Assembly: GCF_949987535.1 (NCBI RefSeq)
Contig: NC_080066.1
Location: forward strand, 96,332,413-96,396,412
Direction: 5' to 3'
DNA length: 64,000 bases
DNA from: Balaenoptera acutorostrata
Taxonomy: Eukaryota > Chordata > Mammalia > Artiodactyla > Balaenopteridae
A program made the translations under genes and the position numbers. This document shows positions 41,131 to 53,030 of the stretch, piece after piece. Positions within the stretch are counted from its first letter, which is position 1, and each line of letters opens with the position of its first letter. A model generated the notes under the pieces. The model saw only the letters and a program-made list of their open reading frames with translations, did not search any database and was not told the origin of the DNA.

Positions 41131-41433
41131 ACACTACTGTTCAGTATGTGCCATCCTAATGGGTGTGAGGTGATATCTTTGATAGTTTTGATTTGCATTG
41201 CCCTGATGTTGAGCATCTTTTCACATGCTTGTTGGCCATTTGCATGGCCTATTTAAAGAGTATGGGTTTCCTTTTGGGTGATGAAAATGGCTACTATCAA
41301 AAAACCAAAGTAACAAGTATTGGAGAGGATGTAGAGAATTGGAACCCTTGTGCACTGATAGAATTGTACAATGGTGCAACCACTATGGAGGGCCCTCAAA
41401 AAATTAAAAGCAGAAATACCATATGATCCAGCT
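41130..41433. repeat. Rearranged L1 mosaic
   Basis: 41130-41245 is reverse L1 ORF2. 41246-41287 is forward 3' UTR, identical over 42 bases to 43491-43532. 41288-41433 is forward ORF2 end. The three pieces are not in L1 order. Confidence 0.75.
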
Positions 41434-42240
41434 GAAGGAAACCAAAATGTCACCCCAAAATATGCCCCTTCCTCACTCCCACTGCAGGGGACACGGGTTG
41501 GATCCCTGGTCAGGGAAATAAGATCCCGCATGCCACGCCACACGGCCAAAAAAAAGTTTATGTTAATGCAGTGACTTTTGGAAAACCCTTAAGGATGGGA
41601 GCTGGTTGCCAGAGGAACCAACCCTGGAACTTCCAGCGCCACCACCAAACTCCAACCTCCGGAAGAGAAGGGCTAGAGATTGACTTAATAACCAATGGCC
41701 AATGATATAATCAGTCATGCCTCAGTAATGAAACCTCCTTAAAAATCTCTAATGACTAGGTTCAGAGAGCTTCCGAGTTGGTGAGCAAGAAGGCATCCAC
41801 ATGCTGGAGAGTGGCACACCTGAGCTCTATGGGGTCAGAAGCTCCTGTGCTCAGAACCCTTCCAGACCTCGCCCTGTGTATCTCTTCATCTTGCTTGTTT
41901 TTCCTGTCCTTTAAAATCCCTTGTAAGAAACCAGTAATCGAGTAAGGAAACTGCTTTCCTGAGTTCTGTGAGCCATTCTAATAAATGGTTGAACCTGAGG
42001 AGGTGTTTGTGAGAACCTTTGATTCACAGCTGGTCAGAAGCACAGGTAACAATCTGGACTTGCCATTGGCATTTGAAGTTGGGGCAAGTCTTGTGGGACC
42101 AAGTCCTTAACTTGTGGCATCTGACCCTATCTCCAGGTAGATGGTGTCAGAGATGAGTTACAGTGTAGGACACCCAGCTTGTGTCAGAGAATTGCTTGAT
42201 GTGGGGAAACCACCACATATTTGAAGTACAGAGTATTCTG
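41434..42240 (+). mobile_element. LTR of an ERVL-class retrovirus, with nested SINE
   Basis: Non-coding LTR-like text: gaaaccaaaatgtcaccccaaaatatgcc, ccttgtaagaaaccagtaatc, gagttctgtgagccattc, gtgtaggacacccagcttgtgtc. A 5'-truncated SINE interrupts it at 41475-41557. No viral genes adjoin. Family name not certain. Confidence 0.6.
41475..41557 (+). mobile_element. Partial short CHR-type SINE
   Basis: Only the second half is present (cactgcaggggacacggg ... cacggccaaaaaaaa), 5'-truncated. Confidence 0.85.
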
Positions 42241-43665
42241 TGAGTAACGGAAAATGAGTTTTTCTTTCCTGGTATCTAAAATAGTTAAACACGTAGAAGC
42301 AGAGAGTAGAATGATGATGCCAGGGATTGGGGGCAGGGGGACATGGGGAATTGCTATTCAACAAGTATAAAGTTTCAGTTACGCAAGATACTTAAGTTCC
42401 AGAGATGCTGTACCACACCATGCCTACAGTTAACAATATTGTATTGTACACGTTGAAATTTGTTAAGAGGTAGATCGCACGTTAAGTGTTCTTACCATAA
42501 TAAATAATAAACAGATAAAGTTTTGTGAATCACAGGACACTGCCAATAAAGTGAAAAGACAACCTACAAAATGGGAGAAAATATTTGCAAATCATGTATC
42601 TTTTAAGGGTCTTGTATCCAGAATATATAAAAACTCTTATAACTCAAAAACAAGCCAATCTGAATTAAAAAATGGGCAAAAGATTTGAATAGACATTTCT
42701 GCAAAGAAGATACACAAATGTCCAACAAGCACGTGAAAAGATGTTTATCATTATTAGTTACAAGGGAAATGCAAATCTAAACCACAATGAGATAATACTT
42801 CAATCCCACTAGGATGACTACAATCAAAACAATGGAAAATAACCAGTGTTGGTGAGAATGGAGAGAAACTGGAACCCTCGTGCATTGCCCGTGGGAATGT
42901 AAAATGGTTCAGCTGCTGTGGAAAAGTTTGGTGATTTCCCCCAAAATTAAACACAGAATTACCATATGACCCAGCAATTCCACTCCTTGGTATATACTTG
43001 AAAAAACAGAAAACATGTATTCAAACAAAAATTTGTATACAAATGTTCATAGCAGCACTATTCACAATGGCCAAAAGGTGGAAACAACCCGATGTCCATC
43101 AACCAATGAATGGATATACAAAATGTGGTATAACCATGCAATGGAATATTATTCAGCCATAGACAGGAATGAAGTACTGATGCATGCTATAAATTGGATT
43201 AACTCAGGGAACTTCCCTGGCGGTCCAATGGTTGACTCCGTGCTTCAAATGCCGGGGGCGTGGGTTTGATCCCTGGTCAGGGAACTAGGATCCCACATGT
43301 CACATGGTGTGGCCAAAAAAACAAAACTGGATGAACCCTAAAAACACTATGCTAAACAAAAGATGACAGACACAAAAGGTCACATATTATACGATTCCAT
43401 TTGTAAAAAATGTCCAGAATAGGCAAATCCATAGAGACAGAAGGTTGACTAATGGAATCAGGGGCTAGGAGGAAGAGGAAATGGGGATTACCTATTTAAA
43501 GAGTATGGGTTTCCTTTTGGGTGATGAAAATGTTTTGGAACTAATTAAGAGATGATGGCTGCACATCATTGTGAATGTATGAAACACCACTAAACTATAT
43601 ATTTTAGAATGGTAATTGTGTTATGTGAACTTTACCTCAATTAAAAAACCAAAATGACAAGTAGT
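42241..43665 (+). repeat. L1 fragments, plus orientation, split by a SINE
   Basis: 42245-42520 is an L1 3' UTR (gtagaatgatgatgccagg ... taagtgttcttaccataat). 42525-43665 is ORF2 end and 3' UTR (aaatgggcaaaagatttgaatag, ccatatgacccagcaattccac, atgaaaatgttttggaact). Having a 3' UTR ahead of ORF2 means two separate L1 copies. Confidence 0.85.
43206..43324 (+). mobile_element. Short CHR-type SINE
   Basis: Nested in the L1; flanks aaattggattaac / aaactggatgaac. The head lacks a few bases compared with other copies. Confidence 0.9.
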
Positions 43666-43897
43666 AAGAAAACCAGACACACACGGTATTAGAAAAAGAG
43701 ATCTATTTACAAACCAAAAAGTCCCCAAACTCTAGCTGGAGGGAGAAGAAGGAAGGAGGTAGCAAGTATGAGCAGGTCCTTTAAGAGCCCAACCTCACCC
43801 CTGAGAAAGTCTGAGTACCACCCCATGTGGCCAGCTCCTACTTCATGGCCCATCCCTGTTCCAGTTCAAGAAGCAATCCCTCCATTGGCCACAGCCC
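43666..43897 (-). other. RPUSD2: RPUSD2 3' UTR (proximal part)
   Basis: Sequence just beyond the RPUSD2 stop. No convincing AATAAA on the minus strand was found before the L1, so the 3' end is undefined. Confidence 0.4.
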
Positions 43898-44632
43898 TCA
43901 GTCCTCTTGCCAGTCATCCTGTGCCCAGGCAGGCACTGGTGAAAAGTACTCGAAGCCTGGCCCTTTATAGCACAGGGCATGCAGGAACATCACAAGGTCC
44001 TGGGGCAAGGGGTCCTGTCGCACTAGCCGGCACTCTGCACACAGTGGGTCTGTCTCTTGATCCACGACATCGATTTCCGTTGCCTTCCCTGATGCCAAGG
44101 GCACTGTGTCCAGATCCTGAGGGCCTGCCTCAACTGCTCCATCCATCTTCTGGGCAGATGCAGCCAACTCTCCTAGGCAGTCTTTGCCCAGCTCTGAGGA
44201 AGGGGCTGTAGAGTCTGGGAGTCCTGGAGACAGGTCACCCTCACAGAGATCTAGCACATCCAGACTCTGTTTGGCCTGGTGCTCTGCCACAAGGTCCCGC
44301 AGTAGTTCCTCATCTGTCTTTGGAATGTGGCCACCTCGGCCTCGGGAGGGGCCCCAGGCGATTGAGTTGTAGATGGGGTCATTGAGGATGGGGTGACCCA
44401 GGAACTGGAGGTGGACTCGGATCTGGTGGGTGCGGCCTGTGAGTGGCCGGCATCGTACCACACTGGAGTGGCCATTGTAGCTCAGTCTCTGGAACACTGT
44501 CTCACAGGGCTTGCCCCGAGGATCTACACGGCATACCCCTACCTTGTAGGACACCACCAAGATGGGTTCCTTGCAGGTTACTTCCTCGGCAGGGAACTCC
44601 CCCTCCACCCGGCACACATACTCCTTCTCCAG
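43898..44632 (-). CDS. RPUSD2: RPUSD2 exon 3 (residues 309-552 and stop)
   Basis: 735 nt including TGA at 43900-43898. It begins LEKEYVCRVEGEF after acceptor TGTGTAG. It completes the pseudouridine synthase fold (RTHQIRVHLQFLGHP) and adds an acidic, Glu/Asp-rich C-terminal extension of roughly 150 residues found in RPUSD2 orthologues but not in bacterial RluA. Confidence 0.95.
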   Translation of the reverse strand: MEKEYVCRVEGEFPAEEVTCKEPILVVSYKVGVCRVDPRGKPCETVFQRLSYNGHSSVVRCRPLTGRTHQIRVHLQFLGHPILNDPIYNSIAWGPSRGRGGHIPKTDEELLRDLVAEHQAKQSLDVLDLCEGDLSPGLPDSTAPSSELGKDCLGELAASAQKMDGAVEAGPQDLDTVPLASGKATEIDVVDQETDPLCAECRLVRQDPLPQDLVMFLHALCYKGPGFEYFSPVPAWAQDDWQED

Positions 44633-47518
44633 CTACACAGGAGGGAAGAGGGAGAAAGTCAGCACAAAGCCTAAACGCATGAAGCCCAAACCCTCTGCAG
44701 TGATGACAATGGACCTGTGTCAGACAGAAGAAGATTCAAACCCCAGCTCCACCATTTGCCAGTTGTGCAATCCTAGGCACATTACTTACTTAGCCTCTTT
44801 AAATCCCATTAACTTGTCTGGAAAATGTTTGATTAGAAAAGCATTTACCCCAACAGGGCTGTTATACGGATTCAGTCAGCTGGGCTCTAACGTACTTGGT
44901 GCTGGAGCTTGGTATACAGTAAACAATAAATATATTACAATCAGATCCAGAATTACAAGTCTCAAGACCACAATCACCACCATTTAACTCTTCTACCCAA
45001 GCATCTTCCAACGCCATCCAGAATTCTTCCCACCAAGTAGATTCTCCCCACAGTCTTAAAAACCTTGCTCAGCCTGTCAGCACTTTAAATCTTCAAAACT
45101 GCAAATTACCGAGAGGCAGTATATTTCATCTCTAAAGATCTTTTGAAACATGAGAGATAATAACCTGTCTCTGGCACTTTAGGTGTTGACCTTCCTGAAG
45201 ATAGAAGGCATGACCAGATAAACATGAAGGCTCACTTCAGATCTAGAACTCAGTGACACCCTTTCAACACAGAGCATTCATGAGGTCGGAAGGTGGCCTG
45301 CAGGAGGCAAAAGCTTGGCTCACCTGCCGGTCCCGAACCTGTTCATGAATTCTCTCCGAGACGGCTGCTGTCTTGGCAAACATAAGGACCCCAGAGGTAA
45401 GGCGGTCAAGCCGATGCAATGGGTGTAGCTCCTTGAGTTGGTGCTCCTTGCCCAGGATGAAGATGACCGTGTTGTGTCGGAAGCGGCCACAGGGGTGGAC
45501 AGGAATGGAAGAAGGCTTGTCTACAACCACCACATCTTCGTTCTCTGCTAGCAGGCGGACGGGATCTGCTGTAACTGGTGGCTCATGCCTGTGCACTGTG
45601 TTCCGTAAGAAGTCATTGTCCTGCCAATGACATAGGCAACCAGTCAGCCCAGGGTCCAGCCACCTCTAATCAGTCAGCAGCACACACAGCTTCCTCCCCT
45701 CTTCCTTACTGACATGGAAGAATGGTCACAGTACATCCTTAAGCAGAAAAAGCAGTGTGCATAGTGTAGTCTCACTTTGCAAAAACACAGACATACAGGT
45801 AGATAGCAGGCATTGAAAAACTCATAGAAGGATATACACAAAACGTTAATGGTGATATCTCTGGGTGGTAAGAGTATGGATTTTTGTTGTTGTTATTCTG
45901 CTTATTCGTATTTTCTCTACCACAAAGTTATATTCAAAAAGTAAATTTTTCTAAAATAAAGGAAAAAACCTCCATAAATCATCACTTATTGTGACCTTGA
46001 ACGAACACCAAGCTCTAAGTCCAGAGATTTGGGCTCTACACCTGGATTTGCTACAGGCTTACTGTATGCTCTTAGGAAAGTCATTTAACTTCTCCAGGCC
46101 TCAGTTTCTTCATCTGTAAAATGTGAGGGTCAGTCCAGACCTGTGCTTCTCAAAATTGGGATGGGAGAGGGGATTCAAACCACTCACTCTCCCAATGCCT
46201 TGCATCCCCTCACAATTATGGTGAGGCAGTGTTAATAACAAGGGTGTCTGGTACCTCAGCTGTGATGGAATTTTAAAGAAGAGTCAAAGCACTGGGCTAG
46301 ACAATTCTAGTCTCAATCTCTGTCATTTCACAATTCTATCTTATCAGGCTCTACGATAAATAATTTAAGCAGAAGTTATAAGGACACAGGCGTTGGAGGT
46401 GGCACTGTTGCCTTACCTCTGTGAGGTTCACCTTAGTTTTCTCAGCTTCCTCACAGGTAAAATGAGGTGGCAGTATCTACTCCACAAGTTTGTCATTAGA
46501 ATTAAATGTTAAAGTACCTAATGCTTAACTCTGTGCCCAGCACACAGTCAGGAGATATAAATGATAGTCTCGGTTATTACTATTTGTACAGAGATCTACA
46601 ATGCAAGGTAGAAAGTCATAAGCGCCAGTGCCACAAGACAGTGCATAAAAGGAGCTATGAGAATTACAACTTCTGTGCCTTGGAAACACCGAAGACGCCT
46701 TGATGGAGGGGATAAGTGGGCTGAGTTCTGAAGCATACAGGCTGTCTACCCGCAGAGATCGGGCGCTAAGAGTGTTCCAAGTGAAAATGAGAACGCTTCA
46801 GAATTACCCCGATTTTACTCCAGTACCTATGCCCTAGTAACTGTGAAATAAAACCCTGCCCCCTTTTGGGCAGGCCCCATGAGGACTCCACCTTGAGCAC
46901 AACGCTGAGGTCCTGTACTGGCTCCTCGTTGAGGTGCAGGCGCCCCGCCCTGACCGCGGCCTCGTAGTAGGCAAGAGGCTGGGCTCGGAACTCGGTGCTG
47001 AAGACGTGCAGCAAGCTGTGGCCCACCCAGCGGCCTTTGCAGTAAGTTCGGAAGTCAAAGTAATAGGGCCGCACTTTGCGCAGGCCGCCCTCAAAGTAGT
47101 AGCTGGTCTCGGCAAAGTGTTCATCGCCGAAGCTAACGCCTGCCCGCCGCTTCTTCGGGGGCGGCACGACGCGCTCCCCGGTTGCGCCCCGCCGCTTCTT
47201 CCGCTTGCCGGGGCCCGGGGCTGCAGTCGCGGCCTGCTCCCCGCTCCCTGCGGCCTGCTTCGCGTCCCCCGGAGCCGGCTCCACTCCTGGGCCCGCTGGC
47301 TCCGGGCGCCCTGGGGACTGCTCACCCCTCGCGTCGCCACCCGCATCTCCATTTTGCTGAGCCGGAGCCCCCAGCCCGCTCGCTGCCTCGGCCCCGGTCG
47401 AGAGCGTTTCCGCCATGGGGCCCCTACGGCCACCCCAAGTCCTGTCCAAGGTGAGGCGCCGCAGGTTGGAGCACACTTGCCCAAAAACCTGGAGCCACAG
47501 GCGGCCGCCCAGCCACAT
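43898..47518 (-). CDS. RPUSD2: RPUSD2, RluA-family pseudouridine synthase (three exons)
   Basis: RPUSD2 isomerises uridine to pseudouridine in RNA and belongs to the RluA family. Exons 47518-46892, 45620-45324 and 44632-43898 join in frame to 552 aa (human 545) with AG/GT borders and a TGA stop. Residues about 105-125 are a basic, nuclear-signal-like stretch. Residues about 170-208 look like the S4-type region before the catalytic domain. Residues 275-286 (HRLDRLTSG) hold the catalytic Asp281. Residues 375-380 carry RTHQIR, the conserved second family motif, followed by a long acidic C-terminal tail ending DDWQED. I chose Met at 47518 to match human MWL...; an in-frame upstream Met (47572) would run through promoter elements, and Met35 (47416) is a possible internal start. 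All key residues are intact, so the gene appears functional. Confidence 0.96.
44640..45323. other. RPUSD2 intron 2 with MIR
   Basis: A plus-oriented MIR covers about 44700-44930 (gctccaccatttgccagttgtgc ... ggctgttatacggattc). The remainder is unassigned intron. Confidence 0.6.
45324..45620 (-). CDS. RPUSD2: RPUSD2 exon 2 with catalytic aspartate (residues 210-308)
   Basis: 297 nt with acceptor TTGGCAG and donor GTGAGC, phase 0-0. It begins DNDFLRNTVHRHEPP. It contains VVDKPSSIPVHPCGRF (the family's DKPxGxxVHP-like motif) and HPLHRLDRLTSG with the nucleophilic Asp. Confidence 0.95.
45621..46891. other. RPUSD2 intron 1 with L1 and two MIRs
   Basis: Old L1 3' end at about 45720-45960 (gtagtctcactttgcaaaaac ... 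gatatctctgggtgg). MIRs at about 46000-46150 (ctccaggcctcagtttcttcatctgtaaaatg) and 46380-46560. No additional exon needed. Confidence 0.65.
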
Positions 47519-47640
47519 GACCACCCAGCCGCGGCGGCCAGGTCGCGCTCTGATGACGTCACTCGGCACCAACCAATCAGTGAGGCCTAGTGCCGAGGCG
47601 GGACTGCGTTAAGAATAGGAGTGAAGGAGTGAGCAGAATG
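46880..47640. promoter_or_regulatory. RPUSD2 CpG island and promoter with CRE and CCAAT box
   Basis: A dense CpG block spans exon 1 and the start of the gene. A perfect palindromic CRE, tgacgtca (47554-47561), lies 36 bp upstream of the chosen ATG, with a CCAAT motif at 47573-47577 (plus-strand orientation). This places the TSS probably between 47518 and 47550. Confidence 0.75.
46892..47518 (-). CDS. RPUSD2: RPUSD2 exon 1 (residues 1-209)
   Basis: 627 nt, phase 0 at donor GTGGAG. The first about 30 residues are Arg-rich and hydrophobic with no acidic residue before position 25, resembling a mitochondrial presequence. Residues 36-100 are low-complexity Ala/Gly/Pro/Glu, encoded by CpG-island DNA, and clearly less conserved than the block from about residue 117 on. 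Confidence 0.93.
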
Positions 47641-50600
47641 AGTTGAGTTGAGAGGCTGTGAGAATGATTCGTTAAGTGTAGATTCCATGTAGATATACTC
47701 GAAGTCCCTTGAGTCTGGAAAGACTCTTGAAAGTTATTTCAAAACAAAACAAAACAAAATGAGGATTGCTAAACTCTGAATATCCAAGAAGCACTGTGTT
47801 GTATACTTTAAAGGGCATTATATTTTGTGACTTATAACTCAATAAAGCTGTTATATATGTAATTAAGCACACACATCTCAGAAACAATGTTTTTACACTT
47901 GTCCTTCTCCCTAACAGCATGAGAAGGACTAGAGATCTCCCATTTGCCTCCCATATGCTCGTGTCCTGAGATTAAAACTCCAAGAGGATCAGAAGATGTC
48001 AGAGTTCTTAAATGCAAAATACTGAAACCAACTTCTGTTAACTTCATAAGAGACGGAATTATTGAAAGGATATTAGTGCCTCATAGGATTCACAAGAGAG
48101 CTGGATAACAGGCTCAGAAACATCCAAATCAAGAGAAGCCAAGGCTTCTGAGAACCAGCCACATGACAAAAGGGTGAATTGTATGGAATGTGAATTATAT
48201 TTCAATAACGTTGTTATTTTTTTTTAAATACTCAAAATGTGGTCTGTGGATTAGCAACATGGACAACATCTGCTGGAACCGCAGAATCTTTTTCCTCCTT
48301 CCCTCCAGATCAGCTGAGTGAGAATCTGCATTTTAACAAGATCCTCAGATGATCTGTCTGCATATTAAAGTTTGAAAAGGACTTTTATAGACCACGCAAA
48401 GTAAATTTTTGTCGTACCCTTTGGACATCCAGCATCTTCTCAACACTCTTCTTTGTGTGGGGAATTTCCCACATTAAGTACTGCCTCCAAGAGGTGGAAT
48501 CCAGAAACTGGCCTTCCCAGCCTCCCTTGCAACTTGGGCATCCATCACCTGGGCTCCTTTGATCAGGCAGAACCTTTGGTTCAGAGGCATATAGCAGAGG
48601 AAGCAGGCACAGTGTGGAACACATGTCTGACAAGATAGCATTGGAGGTATCTGATTTGGGGGACTAACGGGGAAGTTCTTGTGTCCAGTGCCCAGCTGCA
48701 GTGTCTATGTTCAATGGCATTGGGGTGCTCCCTGAGAAGTCCCTCAGTGAGGTTTAGACACTGAGGTTTACTCAGTGGGTATAGACCCCAAGTCTGACTC
48801 TTTGGTCCATCTTGAGATTCTGTGAACTATTTAATATCCTTTAATCCTGTGGTGTACAACAGAATGGCCATTAGCCACCTGTGGCTATTTAAATTTAAAT
48901 TAATTAAAATGAAAAAAAATTTTTAATTCAGTTCTTCAGTTACAGAAGCTGCATCTCAGGTGCTCAATAATCACATGAAGCTAGTGGATACCTTATTGGA
49001 CAGCTCAAATACAGAACATTTCTATCATCACAGAAATTTTATTGTACACAGCAGCTTTAATTAATTCCTTTTACTGCTTAAACTGGCTAGAATGAGCTCT
49101 ATTGTTTGAACTAAGAACTCCATCTAACTTACTATGATAAGGATTTAAGTCTTTAATTTAAGAGCAATGGGAAACTGTCAAAGAATTTCTGGGGTGTGTG
49201 TGTGTGTGTGTGTGTGACATGATCTAATCTCCATTTCGAAAAGATTACCCTGGTTGCAACTTGGAGAAGGGACTGAAGAGTGAATCACAAGGTCTAGCTC
49301 CAATTTAGTGTGGTCTTTGACCATGAGGGTTCTAATTTAAACAGACACCAAACAAATTTTGAACATTTGCCAAGCATCACTTGGCTCTAGAGATACAGAG
49401 GTAAGAAAGACATGGTTCCTGTCCTCAGTGAAGGCCTAGGCTGGCTGAGGAAACAAATATAAAACATATTTGTACCCAGGCTCTTAAAAAAAAAAAAAAC
49501 AAAAAAAAAACATATTTGTACTAATCACATTGTGGTTAAAGCAGAGACTAAGATAGAGGGATGCTGACTGCCCTCATGTGGCTTCCCAGTGTGAACAGTC
49601 CTTGGGGAGGGGGAGATCACCAGGGCTTATGGTGTCAGCTTTGCAAGTCCAGGATCTGGTTTGGATTTATTCAGTGCACACACTAATTAAACTCAAAGGA
49701 CACAGATGAATCGCTAAGGGTGACCATTTGTTAATTTACAACTGTAACTTTAAGTTAAAAGGTGTATTCAATTTTATACCAGCCACTGTTTGTGCCTCCT
49801 GTTAAAGGCATCCTCATCCTAGTATCAAGATATGTAAGAGGCCAAATATGAAATCAAGAAGTTTTTTTGGTGAGCAGGAAATTAGAGAAAACTTCATAAG
49901 TTAGTTGAAAGGCCATGGAGCAGCTCAATGACGCACCCATAAATCTATGACAGTGATCCTTTCTATGAATCAGATGCTACCAGATTCGTGCCACCAGGTC
50001 AGGTGGCAGTTGGAGGACTCTGGATCCGCCCATCCTCATATATTCCCTGTGAATAAGCACTGCCAAAATCTTGCCTATTATTTGCTCATTTGTTTTCTAA
50101 CCTTCTTGCTTTCCACTTCCTTCTGTTTGCATATTCTAAGAATGGTTATAAATGTAACAGAGTACCTTGTAGTTCCCTTTCACATGGTGGTAGTTATTAC
50201 CACCATAGCCACATTGATTGGCTTTGGACACATCTAGAGATTATACCCTCAGCCAAGCTACTTCTACAGATGGTTGGCTGATGTCTTTCCTCACATGTGT
50301 CTTTTGGGAGAGAATAACCTGCCCTGGAAATTGCGGATCAGGTTGGGAGGGTTGCATCTCAGCGAACGGATAACCTCTGAAGGATATCAAAAGTCATCTC
50401 CTTTAAAAAAAAAAAAAAAAAAGACTTTCTGACACACATTTCCCATGACCACTCTCTCCTTTATGTACTCTGGCCACACTTCCGTCATATCCTCTATAAC
50501 TCTTTGCTGTTATTTGTAAACTTGTCTGTCTCCATGGCTCTTCCTCCTAAGCTTTAAGGCTGGGACCCATACCAAGTCTTACCTGTCTTGAATTCTCGCT

Positions 50601-50879
50601 TAACACAATGCCTCGAACACAGCATGAGCTTGATGTCTATTGACTAAATGAATGTGGGAAAGCTTCATAACTTGGTGAACGGGACCTGGATCTCCTGTGA
50701 GAGTAAGGAAAGTAATCGCTTCCATCCCCCATTCGAGGAGCAAAAGTCCTCTAATTTGCGTATCGAAGGGCTGAAATTTTCGGGGACAAACACCAGCCCA
50801 GAGAACTGCCGAGGAGATTAACTTGCTCAGGGAACCAAGAAAAGTCAAGGCCTTGGAAACTGGGCTTCCCTATCTGAGC
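47641..50879. repeat. RPUSD2-CCDC32 intergenic region
   Basis: MER5A-like element (48233-48385), hAT-type element (48850-49040; ttagccacctgtggctatttaaat), old dispersed repeat with a (TG)n tract (49110-49480; TG at 49196-49216), and L2-like text (50430-50660). A-runs lie at 49487 and 50404. Small ORFs show no domains. Confidence 0.55.
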
Positions 50880-51330
50880 AGGAAACACGTGGAAAGCGCC
50901 GTCCGCGCAGCTGTAACGTACTGATTGATATAAGCGGAATCAACCTAGCCCTTGGGAAGACTGAGGCCCGGGGCTCCACCGTTTCCAGGCAACAATAGTC
51001 CCGCCCATCGTTTCCTAGCACTCTGCTTCTCGCTTCCTTACCCAGCTGAGCTCCACTCGACCAATTGACGCACAGAACATCGCCAGGTTGGGCGGTGGTT
51101 GGAGGACTCCAGGGATCCGTCACCTGGAGACTCCGCCTCCCTATTTCTCCCCGGCTGCCAGCGACTGAACTGAGCTGAGCGTTTGCGGGCTGCTGGGCAG
51201 GCGTTTGCGGTAGGTGGAGATGCGCGGGGGTGCCCAGCGTTTTGTATCCCCTGCTCCGGCCACATTCCGAGATACCACAGAGGTGCCTCGGGGCCTGAGT
51301 CGTCCCGCCTAGCCAGTCCTTGAGGCCGGA
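50880..51330 (+). promoter_or_regulatory. CCDC32: CCDC32 promoter region
   Basis: CpG-enriched sequence with a CCAAT box (ccaattgacg, 51061) about 70-100 bp before the predicted first exon, plus GC-rich motifs (gtcccgccc near 51000). No TATA box is evident. This is a typical housekeeping promoter. Confidence 0.6.
51130..51209 (+). other. CCDC32: Predicted non-coding exon 1 of CCDC32
   Basis: A GC-rich stretch ends in a good donor (TTTGCG|GTAGGT, last exonic base 51209). It has no ATG leading into CCDC32, so it would be 5' UTR spliced to the acceptor at 53030. The 5' limit is approximate. Confidence 0.55.
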
Positions 51331-52447
51331 GTGACTGAGGCCCGGGATCTGGACACCAGGGTTTTCCGCGCTGGTCTGGACTTCCTGCGGGGGACCGGGG
51401 GACCAGGGGACCAGGGCTCTGATGCTAGCAAAGTTTTGGTGTGGGTGGGTTCAAACAACTTCGGGATAGGAGTGGAGCCTCACTGTGACAGTTCATACAG
51501 GGACTCCGTCACATGTCTGGCCCTTTTACTTCCGGGCCATTGCGCTGGCTGGGCTCTCACTCCTGGAATTATTCAGACCTTTTCCCAGGCAGCCTTCCTA
51601 ATCTCAAAGGTCCCTCCTGTAAGAAGGTGTCAATTCATCCTATTAGACTAGATAGTTACGAAAGCCCCCAGGCTTTGTGGGTAGCCCTTCCCACTTAGCT
51701 CTGCTCAGGCTACTTTCAGTATAGAGTCCCAAACAGGCAGAGTGATATTGGGTAAAAACATGGCTTTTGGAGAGGCACAGGTCTGGTTTCCAATCAGGGA
51801 TTCACTCTGTATCAGTAATGTGCCTTTGACAAGTTACCCTTATGATCCTCAGTTTTTTCATCTGTAAAATGATGACAATGTCTATCTTTCCATTTTTCTA
51901 TTAAAATAAGAACATGAGCCGTGTAGCCCAGCGTCTCCATGTAATGAGCACATGAGTCTTGCATATGACAGTACTCTCTGACAGTTTTCACCAAGCAGCA
52001 TTTTAATTATCCTGGTGTACTGTATATGGAACTGTGCAGGGCCTTTAGTCTGTGTCCTATTGAAAACAGAATTTAATTGGCTGAGGACAGAGTGGTTGCA
52101 TTTTGGAGATCTTTGGAGAAAAGTGCAGAATGGTTGTCCTCACTGGAAATGTCCTAGAAATTCCTGTGTGTGTGTGTGCGTATGTGTGTTAAAACATCCA
52201 TAACATAAATTTTACCATTTTAACCATTTTTAGATGTACTGTCAAGTGGCATTCATATTATTGTACAACCATCACGACCATCCATTTCTAGAACTTCCCA
52301 AACCGAAACTCTGTACCCATTAAACAGTAACTCCCATTACCATCCCTGCCTCCAACCACCATTCTATTTTCTGTCTCTATGAGTTTGACTGCATAGACCT
52401 CATATAAGTGGAATCATTCAATATTTGTCCTTTTGTGTCTGGCTTAT
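51210..52447. other. CCDC32 intron 1 with MIR and L1
   Basis: MIR at about 51745-51870 (cctcagttttttcatctgtaaaatg). Reverse L1 at about 52195-52447 (taccattttaaccatttttagatg ... cataagtggaatcattcaatatttg), preceded by (TG)n at 52165-52190. Confidence 0.65.
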
Positions 52448-52463
52448 AGAAATTCCATTTTAA

Positions 52464-52819
52464 GGGACTTCCCTGGTGGCGCAGAGGTTAAGAATCTGCC
52501 TGCCAATGCAGGGGACACAGGTTCGAGCCCTGGTCTGGGAAGATCCCACATGCTGCAGAGCAACTAAGCCTGTGCGCCACAACTACTGAGCCTGCGCTCC
52601 AGAGCCCACGAGCCACAACTACTGAGTCCATGTGTCACAACTACTGAAGCCCACGTGCCCAGAGCCCATGCTCCGCAACAAGAGAAGCCACCGCAATGAG
52701 AAGCCCGCGCACTGCAACGAAGCGTAGCCCCCGCTTGCCGCAACTAGAGAAACCCCATGTGCAGCAACGAAGACCCAACACAGCCAAAAAATTAATTAAT
52801 TAATTAATTAATTTAAAAA
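52464..52819 (+). mobile_element. Long CHR-type SINE
   Basis: Perfect 16-bp duplication agaaattccattttaa at 52448-52463 and 52820-52835; (ttaa)n tail. Inserted in CCDC32 intron 1. Confidence 0.95.
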
Positions 52820-53030
52820 AGAAATTCCATTTTAAAAGACAAACTTCATTATGAAAACAACCTGAGTGCAGAGCCAGAAGAGGAACCTAATTACCCTTTT
52901 GTCATCTTTTTCTCTATAACATAGGAATGTAATAGAAGACATTTTAAATTTTGTTAAGAGAAACTTCATAAAAGGCTATTACCTTCCTTCCTAAGTCAGT
53001 CCTTATTCACTTGAGCTTCTGTTTTTTCAG

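Noticed and set aside
41434..42240. Possible unknown gene (55-75 codon ORFs with splice-like sites)
   Set aside because: The text matches the layout of an ERVL-class LTR and includes a nested SINE; no protein similarity is evident.
43768..44617. 147-codon plus-strand ORF opposite RPUSD2 exon 3
   Set aside because: Antisense shadow of a conserved coding exon.
46834..47612. Plus- and minus-strand ORFs up to 242 codons overlapping RPUSD2 exon 1
   Set aside because: Alternative-frame shadows of the GC-rich exon; the true frame gives a clear RPUSD2 match.
49195..49216. (TG)n tract as a possible regulatory Z-DNA element
   Set aside because: A short microsatellite inside an old repeat; nothing ties it to a gene.
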